DNA of 64,000 nucleotides from Sphingomonas sp. Root720 (GCF_001428605.1 NZ_LMID01000010.1:124001-188000); one strand, 5' to 3'; positions 26,958 to 36,184 are shown, counted from the first letter of the stretch. Notes: a model not told the origin generated them from the letters alone. Program-made: numbers and translations.

Positions 26958-28628
26958 ATGAACGACGTGACGGGCGCGGACCTGCCGAAACACCATGGCG
27001 CCACCCAGAACGAGAAGCTGGTGATCGCCGCCTCGTCGCTCGGCACCGTGTTCGAATGGTATGACTTCTACCTCTACGGCCTGCTCGCCACCTTCATCAG
27101 CAGCCAGTTCTTCTCGGGCGTCAACGAGACGACCGGCTTCATCCTCGCGCTGGGCGCCTTCGCCGCCGGATTCGCGGTGCGCCCGTTCGGCGCTCTCGTC
27201 TTCGGGCGGATCGGCGATCTGGTCGGCCGCAAGAATACCTTCCTGGTGACGATGGCGATCATGGGCCTGTCGACCTTCGCGGTCGGCCTGCTGCCCTCCT
27301 ACGGCCAGATCGGAGTCGCGGCGCCGATCATCCTCGTCGGGCTGCGGCTGCTCCAGGGCCTGGCGCTGGGCGGCGAATATGGCGGGGCAGCCACCTATGT
27401 CGCCGAACATGCGCCCAACGACCGGCGCGGGCTCTATACCAGCTGGATCCAGACGACAGCGACGCTCGGCCTGTTCGCGGCGCTGCTGGTGGTGATCGGC
27501 GTGCGCTTCCTGATGGGCGAGGAGACCTTCGCGGCCTGGGGCTGGCGCGTGCCTTTCCTCGTCTCGATGCTTCTGCTGGCGGTATCGATGTGGATCCGCC
27601 TGCAGCTCGCCGAAAGCCCCGTCTTCCAGAAGATGAAGGACGAGGGGACGACCTCCAAGGCGCCGCTGACCGAAGCGTTCGGCCGCTGGGGCAACCTTCG
27701 ATGGGTGCTGGTCGCGCTGTTCGGCGCGGTCGCGGGGCAGGCGGTGGTCTGGTACACTGGCCAGTTCTACGCGCTGTTCTTCCTCGAGAAGACGCTGAAG
27801 GTCGACGGTGCCACCACCAACATCCTGACCGCCATCGCGCTCGCCATCGCCACTCCCGCCTTCGTATTCTTCGGCTGGCTGTCGGACCGGATCGGGCGCA
27901 AGCCGATCATCCTGACAGGCTGCGCGCTCGCCGCGATCGGCTATTTCCCGCTGTTCGGCGCGCTGACCGTCGCCGCCAACCCCGCCCTCGCCCGCGCCCA
28001 GCAAACCGCGCCGGTCGAAGTGGTCGCGCATGGCGACGAATGTTCGGTGCAGTTCGATCCGATCGGCAAGAACCGGTTCGACGGCCGCAGCTGCGACATC
28101 GCCAAGGCGTTCCTCGCCAAGGGCGGCGTCAGCTACCGCAGCGTCGAGGCACCGGCAGGTGCGATCGCGCAGATCCGCATCGGCGGGCGTACGATCGCCG
28201 CGCCCGATCCCGCCACCGTCACGGGGGAAGCGCGCGCGGACGCGATCAAGGCCTTCCAGGACGAGGCTGGCGCGGCGCTCGAGGCCGCGGGCTATCCGGA
28301 CAAGGCCGACCCGGCAGCAATCGACAAGCCCATGGTGGTGGCGATCCTGACCGCGCTCGTGCTGTTGGTGACGATGGTCTACGGCCCGATCGCGGCGCTA
28401 CTGGTCGAACTGTTCCCGAGCCGCATCCGCTATACCTCGATGTCGCTGCCCTATCATATCGGCAACGGCTGGTTCGGTGGCTTCCTGCCGACGATCGTCT
28501 TCGCGATGGTCGCGGCGACCGGCAATATCTATCACGGCCTCTGGTATCCGGTCATCGTCGCGGCCCTGACCGTGGTGATCGGGCTGGTCGCCCTGCCGGA
28601 GACCCACCGGCGCGATATCGACCAGTGA
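26958..28628 (+). CDS. MHS-type MFS transporter with large periplasmic or cytoplasmic insert
   Basis: A 556-residue major facilitator of the metabolite:H+ symporter group: ASSLGTVFEWYDFYLYG at TM1, RPFGALVFGRIGDLVGRK after TM2-3, and a second-half repeat WLSDRIGRKP. Family members import sugars acids, betaine or aromatic/alicyclic acids using proton symport. About 115 residues (340-455) between TM10 and TM11 form an extra soluble domain (VVAHGDECSVQFDPIGKNRFDG onward). It heads the catabolic region and may import its substrate. Confidence 0.88.
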   Translation: MNDVTGADLPKHHGATQNEKLVIAASSLGTVFEWYDFYLYGLLATFISSQFFSGVNETTGFILALGAFAAGFAVRPFGALVFGRIGDLVGRKNTFLVTMAIMGLSTFAVGLLPSYGQIGVAAPIILVGLRLLQGLALGGEYGGAATYVAEHAPNDRRGLYTSWIQTTATLGLFAALLVVIGVRFLMGEETFAAWGWRVPFLVSMLLLAVSMWIRLQLAESPVFQKMKDEGTTSKAPLTEAFGRWGNLRWVLVALFGAVAGQAVVWYTGQFYALFFLEKTLKVDGATTNILTAIALAIATPAFVFFGWLSDRIGRKPIILTGCALAAIGYFPLFGALTVAANPALARAQQTAPVEVVAHGDECSVQFDPIGKNRFDGRSCDIAKAFLAKGGVSYRSVEAPAGAIAQIRIGGRTIAAPDPATVTGEARADAIKAFQDEAGAALEAAGYPDKADPAAIDKPMVVAILTALVLLVTMVYGPIAALLVELFPSRIRYTSMSLPYHIGNGWFGGFLPTIVFAMVAATGNIYHGLWYPVIVAALTVVIGLVALPETHRRDIDQ

Positions 28629-28646
28629 GGGGCGGCGGCGAACGCT

Positions 28647-29054
28647 CTAGGCGGCCTTCTTCGCCGCGCAGGCGGCGACGATCGGGGCGGGGTCGAAATA
28701 ATAGGGCTTGATCTCACACAGCCTGCCGTCACGGAAGCGGAACATCTCGCACAGCTCGGCGGGCGGCAGCGCGGGATCGGCGAAGCGGAAGATCAGGATC
28801 GTCACCGCATGGTCGCCGCCGACCGTGGTCTGGATGCGGTCGAGCGCGGCCACGTCCATCATGCCCATCACCTTGGTGTACAGCTCGCGCAGCGCGTTGG
28901 GGCCGCGATAGGTGCCGGCCATAGGCAATGTGTCCGCCTCGACCACCACGAAGTCGTCGGTCAGCATCGAGGCCGCTTTGTCCCAATCGCCCGTGCCGGT
29001 GGCGGCATAGAGATCGTCGATGAAGCGTTCGATCTGCTGCGGCGTCATGCTCAT
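28647..29054 (-). CDS. SnoaL/NTF2-like protein
   Basis: A 135-residue protein with the cone-shaped NTF2-like fold pattern: IERFIDDLYAATGTGDWDKAASMLTDDFVVVEADT at residues 8-42 and late beta strands LCEMFRFRDGRLCEIKPYYFDP. SnoaL-like proteins act as cyclases, isomerases (ketosteroid isomerase is a relative), dehydratases or hydrolases in degradation pathways. The ATG at 29054 follows a GGAGACCGGGC site. It is divergent from the Rieske ferredoxin gene. Confidence 0.8.
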   Translation of the reverse strand: MSMTPQQIERFIDDLYAATGTGDWDKAASMLTDDFVVVEADTLPMAGTYRGPNALRELYTKVMGMMDVAALDRIQTTVGGDHAVTILIFRFADPALPPAELCEMFRFRDGRLCEIKPYYFDPAPIVAACAAKKAA

Positions 29055-29080
29055 GCCCGGTCTCCTCTTCCGCTCGCGGT

Positions 29081-29124
29081 TTTCGTCCAATCGGCGGGGG
29101 ACGAAAGCTAGCGATATGACTAGC
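29081..29124. promoter_or_regulatory. Two inverted repeats in the divergent promoter region
   Basis: TTTCGTCC (29081-29088) pairs with GGACGAAA (29099-29106) across 10 bases, and GCTAG (29107-29111) pairs with CTAGC (29120-29124) across 8 bases. Both lie between the SnoaL-like gene and the Rieske ferredoxin gene and are plausible operators for divergent control. No -10/-35 pair could be assigned with confidence. Confidence 0.4.
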
Positions 29125-29218
29125 CTGGTCCGCGCGCCGCCGACGCTATGAGGGCCGGTGACAGCCGCCCGCGATCGATGCATGATCGGCCGCGCACGGA
29201 ATAAGACAGAGGGTGCAG

Positions 29219-29569
29219 GTGAGCGACAACTGGCAACCGCTGATCGCGGAGAGCGAATTTCCCGAGGACGGCAAGCTCGCGGCGCGGCTGGCCGGCTGGT
29301 ACGTGCTGATCGGTCGCGGCGAGGATGGGTTCCATGCCGTCAACGACCGCTGCACCCACCAGGCCTCGCTGCTGTCGAGCGGGCGCATCCGGCGCGGCGC
29401 GATCATGTGCCCCCTGCATGGCGCGCGCTTCGAGCTGGCGACCGGCCGCTGCCTGGGCGGCGCCTATAAGGACCTGCGGCAGTTCCCGGTGCGGATCGAA
29501 GCGGGCATGATCGAGGTCGAGGTTCCCGACAGCCCGCCCGGCATGGACGAGATACCGGTCAGCGTGTGA
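29219..29569 (+). CDS. Rieske-type [2Fe-2S] ferredoxin
   Basis: A 116-residue stand-alone Rieske protein with cluster-binding CTHQASLL (Cys-x-His) and CPLHGARF (Cys-x2-His), the BphF/NdoA-like ferredoxin layout. It probably carries electrons to one or more Rieske oxygenases nearby. The GTG at 29219 is chosen because GAGGG (29209-29213) is spaced 5 bases from it, while an in-frame GTG at 29213 overlaps that site. No matching reductase gene is seen in the window. Confidence 0.88.
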   Translation: MSDNWQPLIAESEFPEDGKLAARLAGWYVLIGRGEDGFHAVNDRCTHQASLLSSGRIRRGAIMCPLHGARFELATGRCLGGAYKDLRQFPVRIEAGMIEVEVPDSPPGMDEIPVSV

Positions 29570-29644
29570 CCCTCGCCATTCCCACAGGTTCGCAGCGCGC
29601 ACGGGGCGGCTAGTCTCGACGCCAAAGCAGCGAGGAGAGACCAT

Positions 29645-30058
29645 ATGCCCTTCACCGGCCCCGCCGAAGACCGGCTCGCCCTGCGCGAGTTGCTCGAGAC
29701 CTATGCCGACGCGGTGACCCGCAACGATGCCGACGCATGGGGCGCGACCTGGGCGGAGCAGGCCGAATGGTCGCTGCCCGATTATCCCGAGCTGGGCACC
29801 ACGCGCGGCCGCCCGGCGATCGTCGCGATGTGGGTCGAGGCGATGAAGCACTATCCCGGCATCATGTTCGAGGCCTGGCCCGGGTCGATCGAGATCGATG
29901 GCGACCGCGCCGTCATGCGCAGCTATACCTCCGAGGTCTATGACCAGCAGGGCGCCACCAAGCGCGACCGCGGCGTCTATGAGGACGTCTGCGTGCGGAT
30001 CGACGGCCGCTGGCTGTTCCAGCGCCGCACCTTCCGCAACATCCATCGTCAGGGTTGA
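29645..30058 (+). CDS. SnoaL/NTF2-like protein
   Basis: A 137-residue protein of the NTF2-like fold: LALRELLETYADAVTRNDADAWGATWAEQAEWSLPDY (residues 11-47), typical of SnoaL_4-like members that include ring-hydroxylating dioxygenase small-subunit-like and dehydratase folds. The C-terminus WLFQRRTFRNIHRQG resembles that group. It is 75 bases downstream of the Rieske ferredoxin and immediately upstream of an MDR reductase on the same strand, so it likely belongs to their operon. Function unknown. Confidence 0.8.
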   Translation: MPFTGPAEDRLALRELLETYADAVTRNDADAWGATWAEQAEWSLPDYPELGTTRGRPAIVAMWVEAMKHYPGIMFEAWPGSIEIDGDRAVMRSYTSEVYDQQGATKRDRGVYEDVCVRIDGRWLFQRRTFRNIHRQG

Positions 30059-30067
30059 TCGCACGTC

Positions 30068-31075
30068 ATGACCGTCAACCGCTTCTGGCGCCTCGACAGC
30101 CGCCCCCAGGGCCAGGACTTCGCCGCCGCGCTCAGCTTCCAGCAGGAGGAGCTCGCCCCGCTCGGCGCGGGCGAGGTCCGCATCCGCAACCAGTATCTGT
30201 CGATGGACGCGGGCACGCGCATGTGGATGAGCGCGCGCACCGACGGCTATCAGCCGCCGCTGCCGCTGGGCGCGAAGATGGCCGGCCTCGGCGTCGGCCG
30301 GATCACCGAAAGCCGCGATCCGCGCTTCCCGGAAGGGGCGCTGGCGCGCTGCTTCGGGCAATGGGCCGACTACACCACCGTCCCCGCCGATGGCGCCAGC
30401 CTCGCCGTGCTGGATGAAGGCGTGGGCGATCCGCGCCACCATATCGGCGCGCTCGGCATGAACGGTTGGACCGCGCTGGTCGGCGTGCGCGAGACGGCGG
30501 CGATCCGGCCGGGCGAATGGATCGCCGTGTCCGCGGCCGCCGGGGCGACAGGCAGTCTCGCCTGCCAGATCGCCCGCAACCTGGGCGCCCGGGTGATCGG
30601 CATCGCCGGCGGACCGGAAAAGGCCGCTTTCCTGCGGGAGAAGATCGGGGTCGACGTGGCGATCGACTACCGCAACCAGGATGTCTCGGCGGAGATCGCC
30701 CGGATCGAGGGTGGGGTGAACGCCTATTTCGACAATGTCGGCGTGCCGCTGCTCGACGCAGTGATGCCGCACATGGCGCTGCACGGCCGCATCGCGGTCT
30801 GCGGGCTGGTGGCGACCTACGACAGCGAAACACCGCTGCCCGGCCCCGCCGCCTTCGACCAGGTGCTGATGAAGCGGCTGCGGATCGAAGGCTTCTTCCT
30901 GCCCGACCATCTCGACCGCGCCGATGAGTTCTTCGCCACGCTGCGCAACTGGGTCGGTGAGGGCAGCCTGTTCGTGCCGTTCGACGAGACCGAGGGGCTT
31001 GAGAATGTCCTGACGGGCTATGCCCGAATGCTGACCGGCCGCAACATCGGCAAGGTCGTCGTCAAGGTAGCCTGA
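30068..31075 (+). CDS. MDR-type NADP-dependent oxidoreductase (YncB/CurA-like)
   Basis: A 335-residue zinc-free medium-chain reductase: WIAVSAAAGATGSLACQIARNLGARVIGIAGGPEKA (from about 154) is the NADP-binding Rossmann segment, and the N-terminus matches the leukotriene B4 dehydrogenase/alkenal reductase group (RFWRLDSRPQG). Such enzymes reduce the double bond of alpha,beta-unsaturated ketones or aldehydes. Its stop shares one base with the start of the ThuA-like gene (TGATG). It may saturate an enone made by an upstream dehydrogenase. Confidence 0.88.
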   Translation: MTVNRFWRLDSRPQGQDFAAALSFQQEELAPLGAGEVRIRNQYLSMDAGTRMWMSARTDGYQPPLPLGAKMAGLGVGRITESRDPRFPEGALARCFGQWADYTTVPADGASLAVLDEGVGDPRHHIGALGMNGWTALVGVRETAAIRPGEWIAVSAAAGATGSLACQIARNLGARVIGIAGGPEKAAFLREKIGVDVAIDYRNQDVSAEIARIEGGVNAYFDNVGVPLLDAVMPHMALHGRIAVCGLVATYDSETPLPGPAAFDQVLMKRLRIEGFFLPDHLDRADEFFATLRNWVGEGSLFVPFDETEGLENVLTGYARMLTGRNIGKVVVKVA

Positions 31076-31884
31076 TGCCGGCGATCCGCCACCACGCACC
31101 GATCCAGTGCCTGGTGGCGGTGCGCGGCCATCCGTTCGATCGCACCGCCTTCGACGCCGTCTTCCAGGCGATGGACGGCATATCGGCGACGATGGTCGAC
31201 CAGCCGGCGGCGGCGCGGCTGATGAATCCCGATGGGATGCGCGGCTTCGATGCGCTCGTCCTCTACGACATGCCGGGCCTCGATTTCGATGCGCCCGGCG
31301 ACCCGCCCGCCCATCTCGACCCCGGTCCCGAGCTGCGGGCCGGCTTCCGCGCCCTGCTCGAGCAAGGAACGGGGATCGTCGCGCTCCATCATGCGCTCGC
31401 CGGCTGGCCCGCCTGGGTCGACTATGGCGAATGGCTGGGCGGCCGCTTCCTCTATCATCCGGGCGAGGTCCGGGGCCGGACGGTGTCCGACAGCGGCTAC
31501 CGCCATGGCGTCGCCCATGCGATCGAGCTGGTCGCCGACCATCCCGTCACCGCCGGCCTGCCGTCGCGCTTCACGCTGACCGACGAGCTCTATCTTGCCG
31601 AGGTGTTCGAGGACGGCCTGACCCCGCTGCTCCGCTCGAACGCCTGCTTCGATCGCGACCATTTCTGGTCGGCCGAGCTCGCGGTGCGCGGGCGCATGCA
31701 CGACCGCGAAGGCTGGGACCATCCGCCCGGATCGAACCTGGTCGGCTGGGCGAAGCAGGCCGAGGCGAGCCGGCTCGTCTATCTCCAGCCCGGCGACGGG
31801 CCGTCCGCCTATGACGATCCGAACTATCGCCGTCTGGTCGAAAACGCGATCCGCTGGGTCGCAACGGGAGCGGCGGCGCCCTAG
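31075..31884 (+). CDS. ThuA-like domain protein
   Basis: A 269-residue protein of the ThuA family (class I glutamine-amidotransferase-like fold): IQCLVAVRGHPFDRTAFDAVF, a mid-protein ALLEQGTGIVALHHALAGW, HPGEVRGRTVSD and DHPVTAGLPSRFTLTDELY. ThuA proteins are linked to trehalose and other sugar-derivative catabolism but the chemistry is unproven. It is translationally coupled to the MDR reductase, and a second ThuA gene in the window is coupled to a Rieske oxygenase. Confidence 0.85.
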   Translation: MPAIRHHAPIQCLVAVRGHPFDRTAFDAVFQAMDGISATMVDQPAAARLMNPDGMRGFDALVLYDMPGLDFDAPGDPPAHLDPGPELRAGFRALLEQGTGIVALHHALAGWPAWVDYGEWLGGRFLYHPGEVRGRTVSDSGYRHGVAHAIELVADHPVTAGLPSRFTLTDELYLAEVFEDGLTPLLRSNACFDRDHFWSAELAVRGRMHDREGWDHPPGSNLVGWAKQAEASRLVYLQPGDGPSAYDDPNYRRLVENAIRWVATGAAAP

Positions 31885-31913
31885 AACAATCGCCGCTCCC
31901 CGCATTCCGCTCG

Positions 31914-32678
31914 CTACTGCGCCGTCATACCGCCATCGACGACGAACTCGCCGCCAGTGATGTACTTGGCCTCGTCGGAGGCGAGGAACAGGTTCATGTT
32001 GGCGACGTCGTCGGGCTCGCCGAGGAAGCCCATCGGTACCAGCGCGACGGTGGAGTCGTAATTGGCGGCATTGTCCTCCTGCGCCACGCCCTGCATGTTG
32101 GTCAGGATCATGCCCGGATGGACGGTGTTGACCCGGATCAACTCACGCGCGGTTTCGACCGCGACCGCCTTGCTGAAGATGCGGACACCCCCCTTCGACG
32201 CGGCATAGGCGCCGCAGGCGGGCACGCCCAGCAGGCCGGCGACCGACGAGATGTTGATGATCGAACCGCCCTTGCCGGTCTTGCGCATCGCCGCCACCGC
32301 GCGGCGGGTGCCGTAATAGACGCTGTTGAGATTGACGTCGTTCTGCAGTTTCCAGTCCTCGGTCGTCAGGTCGGCGATCGGCCGAAGCACGGCGATGCCG
32401 GCATTGTTGACGAGGATGTCCAGCCGGCCATGCCGGCCGTCGATCGCCGCCATGACGCGGTCCCAATCGGCCTCGCTGGTGACGTCATGGCCGTGCGCCT
32501 CGGCCTGCCCGCCGGCCTCGCGGATCGCGGCCGCGATCGCTTCGGCCCCGGCCGCGTCGCGGTCGCTGACATGGACGAACGCGCCCTCTTGCGCGAAGCG
32601 GTGCGCGGTCGCGCTCCCGAGCCCCGGCACCGAGGCGCCTCCGGTGATGAGCGCGATCTTACCTTTCAGGCGTCCCAT
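31914..32678 (-). CDS. SDR family oxidoreductase
   Basis: A 254-residue short-chain dehydrogenase with LITGGASVPGLGSATA (cofactor loop), NNAG, an INISSVAGL Ser and AYAASKGG (Tyr-x3-Lys). These typically oxidise hydroxyl groups with NAD(P)+. The start at 32678 is preferred over ATG 32690 because GGAGA ends 7 bases before it. It is downstream of the TonB receptor gene on the same strand but beyond a strong terminator whose T-run ends 13 bases before this start. Confidence 0.9.
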   Translation of the reverse strand: MGRLKGKIALITGGASVPGLGSATAHRFAQEGAFVHVSDRDAAGAEAIAAAIREAGGQAEAHGHDVTSEADWDRVMAAIDGRHGRLDILVNNAGIAVLRPIADLTTEDWKLQNDVNLNSVYYGTRRAVAAMRKTGKGGSIINISSVAGLLGVPACGAYAASKGGVRIFSKAVAVETARELIRVNTVHPGMILTNMQGVAQEDNAANYDSTVALVPMGFLGEPDDVANMNLFLASDEAKYITGGEFVVDGGMTAQ

Positions 32679-32690
32679 GACAGTCTCCAT

Positions 32691-32727
32691 CAAAAAATCG
32701 GGGCGCATCCGATGCCGGACGCGCCCC
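32691..32727 (-). terminator. Intrinsic terminator between TonB receptor and SDR
   Basis: On the minus strand a 12-bp stem (32716-32727 with 32700-32711, one G-T pair) and a 4-base loop are followed by GATTTTTT (T-run 32692-32697). This is a textbook factor-independent terminator for the TonB-dependent receptor transcript. It leaves no room for a separate promoter before the SDR start at 32678. Confidence 0.85.
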
Positions 32728-32752
32728 AGGAAAGATCAACAAGGGGAGTTGA

Positions 32753-35023
32753 TCAGAACTTGACCCCTAGGGTCGCGCCATAGGTGCGCGGCTCGCGGGC
32801 CGAGGCGAAGGAGAAGAGCCCCGCCACGGTGAATGCCGCCGTGGTGCCGCGGTCGTCGAGCAGGTTGCGCCCGAACAGCGTCAGATAGGCATCGGTACCC
32901 GACATCTTGAAATTGGCGGTCAGGCTGGCGTCGAGCAGGTTCTGCGTGTCGGTCCGGACGCGCGGGTCATTGCCGTTGACGATGACCGGACCGGTGTTGA
33001 AATTGCCGGTGAGCGGGCCGGTCGAGATCTGCTGGTCATAAGGGCTGATGTGGCGCAGCCCGGTCGAGGCCACCATGCTGCCGAAGCTCGTCGGCAAGCT
33101 ATATTCGGCACCCACCGACCCGCTGAACTTCGGCGAGTAGATCGGCCGATTGCGCGAATAGTCGAAGGGGACGAGCACGCCCGTCGGCGAGATGTTGCCG
33201 GCGAGGAAGGTCTTGAAGTCGGCATCGAGCAGACCCATCGTCCCGGTGAGCTTGAGCCCTTCGGCTGGCCGGATGGTAACGTCGAGCTCGAGACCCTTGA
33301 TCGTCGCGCGGCCGACATTGGAGGTGATCGTCTGGTTGCCGGTCGGGCCGCCGGGGATCGTCGTGTTCTGCTGCAGGTCCTTGTACTTGGACAGGAAGGC
33401 CGCGACGTTGAACTGCAGCACCCGGTCGAACAGGTCGAGCTTGCTGCCGACCTCGTAGCTGTCGACCGTCTCCGGGCCGAACGGTGTGCTCGCCGTCGCG
33501 GCGGTCGCCGCGCGCGGGCTGAAACCGCCCGAACGATAGCCGCGCGACCAGCTGGCATAGAGCATCGTCTGGTCGTTGGGCCGGAAATCGACGCCGATCT
33601 TGGGGGTGAACTTCTTGAAGCTGGCATCCCCCTGTCCGACCAGGCCCGTCGTTGCGAAGCTGTTGGTCAGCTTCTTCTGGTCATGCGTGTAACGACCGCC
33701 GAAGGACAGGCGCCAGCGATCGGCGAAGGCCCAGTTGAAGTCGCCGAACCCCGCATAGGATTCGGTGCGGCCCCGCACGGTTTGCGCATTGGTATCGAAC
33801 ACGCGCGGATCGATCGCGTCGTTGAGCCCGAAAACCCGGGTCCACTGCGTCAGGCTGTAGCGGGAATTGAAGTAGAAGCCGCCGACGACATAGTCGAAAT
33901 TATCGCCAAGATCGCCGGAGAAGCGCAGCTCCTGGCTCCACTGCCGGTAACGCTGTTGGCGATATACATAATAGAGATCGGTGGTCGACGCATCGAAGTC
34001 CTGCGTCTGGCGCTCCTTCGATTTGCGCCAGCCGGTGATCGAGGTGATCTTCACCGCTCCGGCGTCGTAGTTCAACTCCAGCGTCGCGGCCGGCGCGCTG
34101 TAATAGCTCGTCGCCGGGGAGCCGAACACCGTGTAGAGATCGCCGGTGGTGTTCCGGTTGCACTGGTCGGCGGGCTCGAGCCCGCAGAACGCTTCGCCGG
34201 TCTGGGTGATATTCGAGTTGACGACGTCGAACTTCTGGTTCTGCTTCTCGACGGTCAGCAGCGCGCTGAAATCGCTGTCGGTCGGCCTCAGCAGCACCGA
34301 GACGCCGTAATTGTCGCTGTTCGATCCGCCGGCGCGCTTGCCGGTGATTCCGTGGCGATAGAAGCCGTCGGATTCATTGTGGAAGAAGAAGCCCTTCACG
34401 CCCACCGTCTCGCCGTTGCCGGCATTGACGACGGCGCGGGTCGACCAGCTGTTGAACTTGCCATAGGACGCCTCGACCTTGCCGCCGAACTCCATCGTCG
34501 GGCGCGAGCGGGTGATGTTGATCACGCCGCCGATCGTGTTGCGGCCGAACAGCGTGCCTTGCGGGCCGCGCAGCACCTCGATCTGCTCGATATCGAAGAA
34601 GTCGAGCAACTGGCCGGTGTTGGTGCCGATGAAGACGCCGTCGATGACGACGCCGACGGTCGGCTCCTGCGACTTCTCGATATCGGCATAGGTCAGGCCG
34701 CGGATCGAGAGGTTCGCCGCCTGGGCGCCCGAGTTCTGCTGGGTGATGAGAAGGTTCGGCGCCGCGCCCTGCAGGTCGCCGATATTGGTCGATGCCTTGT
34801 TCTCGAGCATCGCCGCATTGATCGCGGTGATCGCGACCGGCGTGTCCTGCAGCGATTCCGCACGCCGGCGGGCCGACACGATGATTTCGTTGGCGTCGCT
34901 GGTGACCGTCTCGTCCGCCTCGGGACCGCCGGTCGCCTGTGCGAACACCGGCGCCGAAAGCCCACCCAGCGAAGTTGTCACGAAAGCAGCCAACATGGCA
35001 CGACGCATGGCAGTTCGCCGCAT
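32753..35023 (-). CDS. TonB-dependent outer-membrane receptor
   Basis: A 756-residue protein with a signal peptide (basic MRRTAMRRAML, then AAFVTTSLGGLSAPVFA), a TonB-box-like EIIVSARR near residue 45, a plug domain (IEVLRGPQGTLFGRNTIGGVINI) and a beta-barrel ending in ATLGVKF with terminal Phe. Sphingomonad receptors of this size import complex carbon sources or siderophores. ATG 35023 is chosen over 35038 because GGGGAGGA is spaced six bases before it. It is divergent from the MDR-type gene, implying a link with the catabolic unit. Confidence 0.92.
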   Translation of the reverse strand: MRRTAMRRAMLAAFVTTSLGGLSAPVFAQATGGPEADETVTSDANEIIVSARRRAESLQDTPVAITAINAAMLENKASTNIGDLQGAAPNLLITQQNSGAQAANLSIRGLTYADIEKSQEPTVGVVIDGVFIGTNTGQLLDFFDIEQIEVLRGPQGTLFGRNTIGGVINITRSRPTMEFGGKVEASYGKFNSWSTRAVVNAGNGETVGVKGFFFHNESDGFYRHGITGKRAGGSNSDNYGVSVLLRPTDSDFSALLTVEKQNQKFDVVNSNITQTGEAFCGLEPADQCNRNTTGDLYTVFGSPATSYYSAPAATLELNYDAGAVKITSITGWRKSKERQTQDFDASTTDLYYVYRQQRYRQWSQELRFSGDLGDNFDYVVGGFYFNSRYSLTQWTRVFGLNDAIDPRVFDTNAQTVRGRTESYAGFGDFNWAFADRWRLSFGGRYTHDQKKLTNSFATTGLVGQGDASFKKFTPKIGVDFRPNDQTMLYASWSRGYRSGGFSPRAATAATASTPFGPETVDSYEVGSKLDLFDRVLQFNVAAFLSKYKDLQQNTTIPGGPTGNQTITSNVGRATIKGLELDVTIRPAEGLKLTGTMGLLDADFKTFLAGNISPTGVLVPFDYSRNRPIYSPKFSGSVGAEYSLPTSFGSMVASTGLRHISPYDQQISTGPLTGNFNTGPVIVNGNDPRVRTDTQNLLDASLTANFKMSGTDAYLTLFGRNLLDDRGTTAAFTVAGLFSFASAREPRTYGATLGVKF

Positions 35024-35044
35024 CTTAATCCTCCCCATGTATAG

Positions 35045-35067
35045 GGCATCGCGTCTCTACCGATGCC
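35045..35067. promoter_or_regulatory. Inverted repeat upstream of the TonB receptor gene
   Basis: GGCATCG (35045-35051) and CGATGCC (35061-35067) form a perfect 7-9-7 inverted repeat 22 bases upstream of the receptor start and about 100 bases upstream of the divergent MDR gene. A regulator bound here could control both. Confidence 0.45.
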
Positions 35068-35170
35068 TGCGATCTCAATTTATACTTTCGCCGGCAGAAC
35101 CATACTGCGACTTTTCACAGGTGCTTTGATCTGGCGCCGCGGCGAGCATAGACTGGTTTGGGAGAGCCTC

Positions 35171-36184
35171 ATGACGTCGAATCGCCGGTTTCTGCTCGTG
35201 CGCCGTCCGCACGGAACCCCCGTCCGCGAGGATTTCCGCCTGGTCGAGACACCTGTTCCGGTCCCGCCCGCCGGCGGCTTCGTCGTGCGCAACCATTATG
35301 CCTCGCTCGATCCCGCCCAGCGTGGATGGATGGACGACGCGCCGAGCTACATGCCGCCGATCCCGCTCGGCGATCCGGTACGCGCGACGACGGTGGGTGT
35401 CGTTCACAGCTCCGACAATCCCGACTTCGAGCCGGGCGACTGGGTACTCGGCCTGAACGGGCTCGAGGATTATTCGGAGGTTATGCCGGGCGGCTTCACC
35501 GGTCACATCGATATCTCGCTCGCCGACTCCCCGTCCAAATTCCTCTCGGCGATGGGCGCGGTCGGCCAGACCGGCTATTTCGGCCTGCTGGAAGCGGGCA
35601 AGCCCAAGGCGGGCGAGACCCTGCTCGTCTCCGGCGCGGCCGGCGCCGTGGGATCGGTCGTCGGCCAGATCGGCAAGATCAAGGGTTGCAGGACGATCGG
35701 CATCGCGGGGGGCGCCGACAAGTGCCGCCGCCTGATCGACGATTACGGCTTCGACGTCGCGATCGACTATAAGGGCAAGTCGGTGGCGGAACTGTCGGCC
35801 GAGATCGGCGCGGCGGCGCCCGGCGGCGTCGACATCATCTTCGAGAATGTCGGCGGCGACGTGATGGATGCCGAACTGATGAACCTCGCCAAGCGCGCGC
35901 GGATCGTTCTCTGCGGCCTGATCAGCGAATATAATGCGCCCGAGAAGATCGGCATCCGCAACCTGTGGCAGGTGCTCGTCCAGGAGGCGACGATCACCGG
36001 CTTCCTCGTCATGGACTATGTCCCGCGCTTCGCCGAAGGCGGCGCCCAGATCGCCCGGTGGATGGCCGAGGGCAAGCTGCGCATCGACGAGGATGTCCAG
36101 ATCGGTCTCGAAAACGCCTATGACGCCTTCATGCGCCTGTTCGCCGGCGCCAACACCGGCAAGCTCGTACTGAAGATCGCCTGA
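35171..36184 (+). CDS. MDR-type NADP-dependent oxidoreductase
   Basis: A 337-residue medium-chain reductase of the same group as the one at 30.1 kb, with TLLVSGAAGAVGSVVGQIGKIKGCRTIGIAGG (from about residue 153) as the cofactor site and no zinc-binding cysteine motif. It likely reduces an enone or enoyl compound with NADPH. ATG 35171 follows GGGAGAGCC. Its stop shares a base with the start of the downstream SDR (TGATG), so the two are coupled. Confidence 0.88.
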   Translation: MTSNRRFLLVRRPHGTPVREDFRLVETPVPVPPAGGFVVRNHYASLDPAQRGWMDDAPSYMPPIPLGDPVRATTVGVVHSSDNPDFEPGDWVLGLNGLEDYSEVMPGGFTGHIDISLADSPSKFLSAMGAVGQTGYFGLLEAGKPKAGETLLVSGAAGAVGSVVGQIGKIKGCRTIGIAGGADKCRRLIDDYGFDVAIDYKGKSVAELSAEIGAAAPGGVDIIFENVGGDVMDAELMNLAKRARIVLCGLISEYNAPEKIGIRNLWQVLVQEATITGFLVMDYVPRFAEGGAQIARWMAEGKLRIDEDVQIGLENAYDAFMRLFAGANTGKLVLKIA

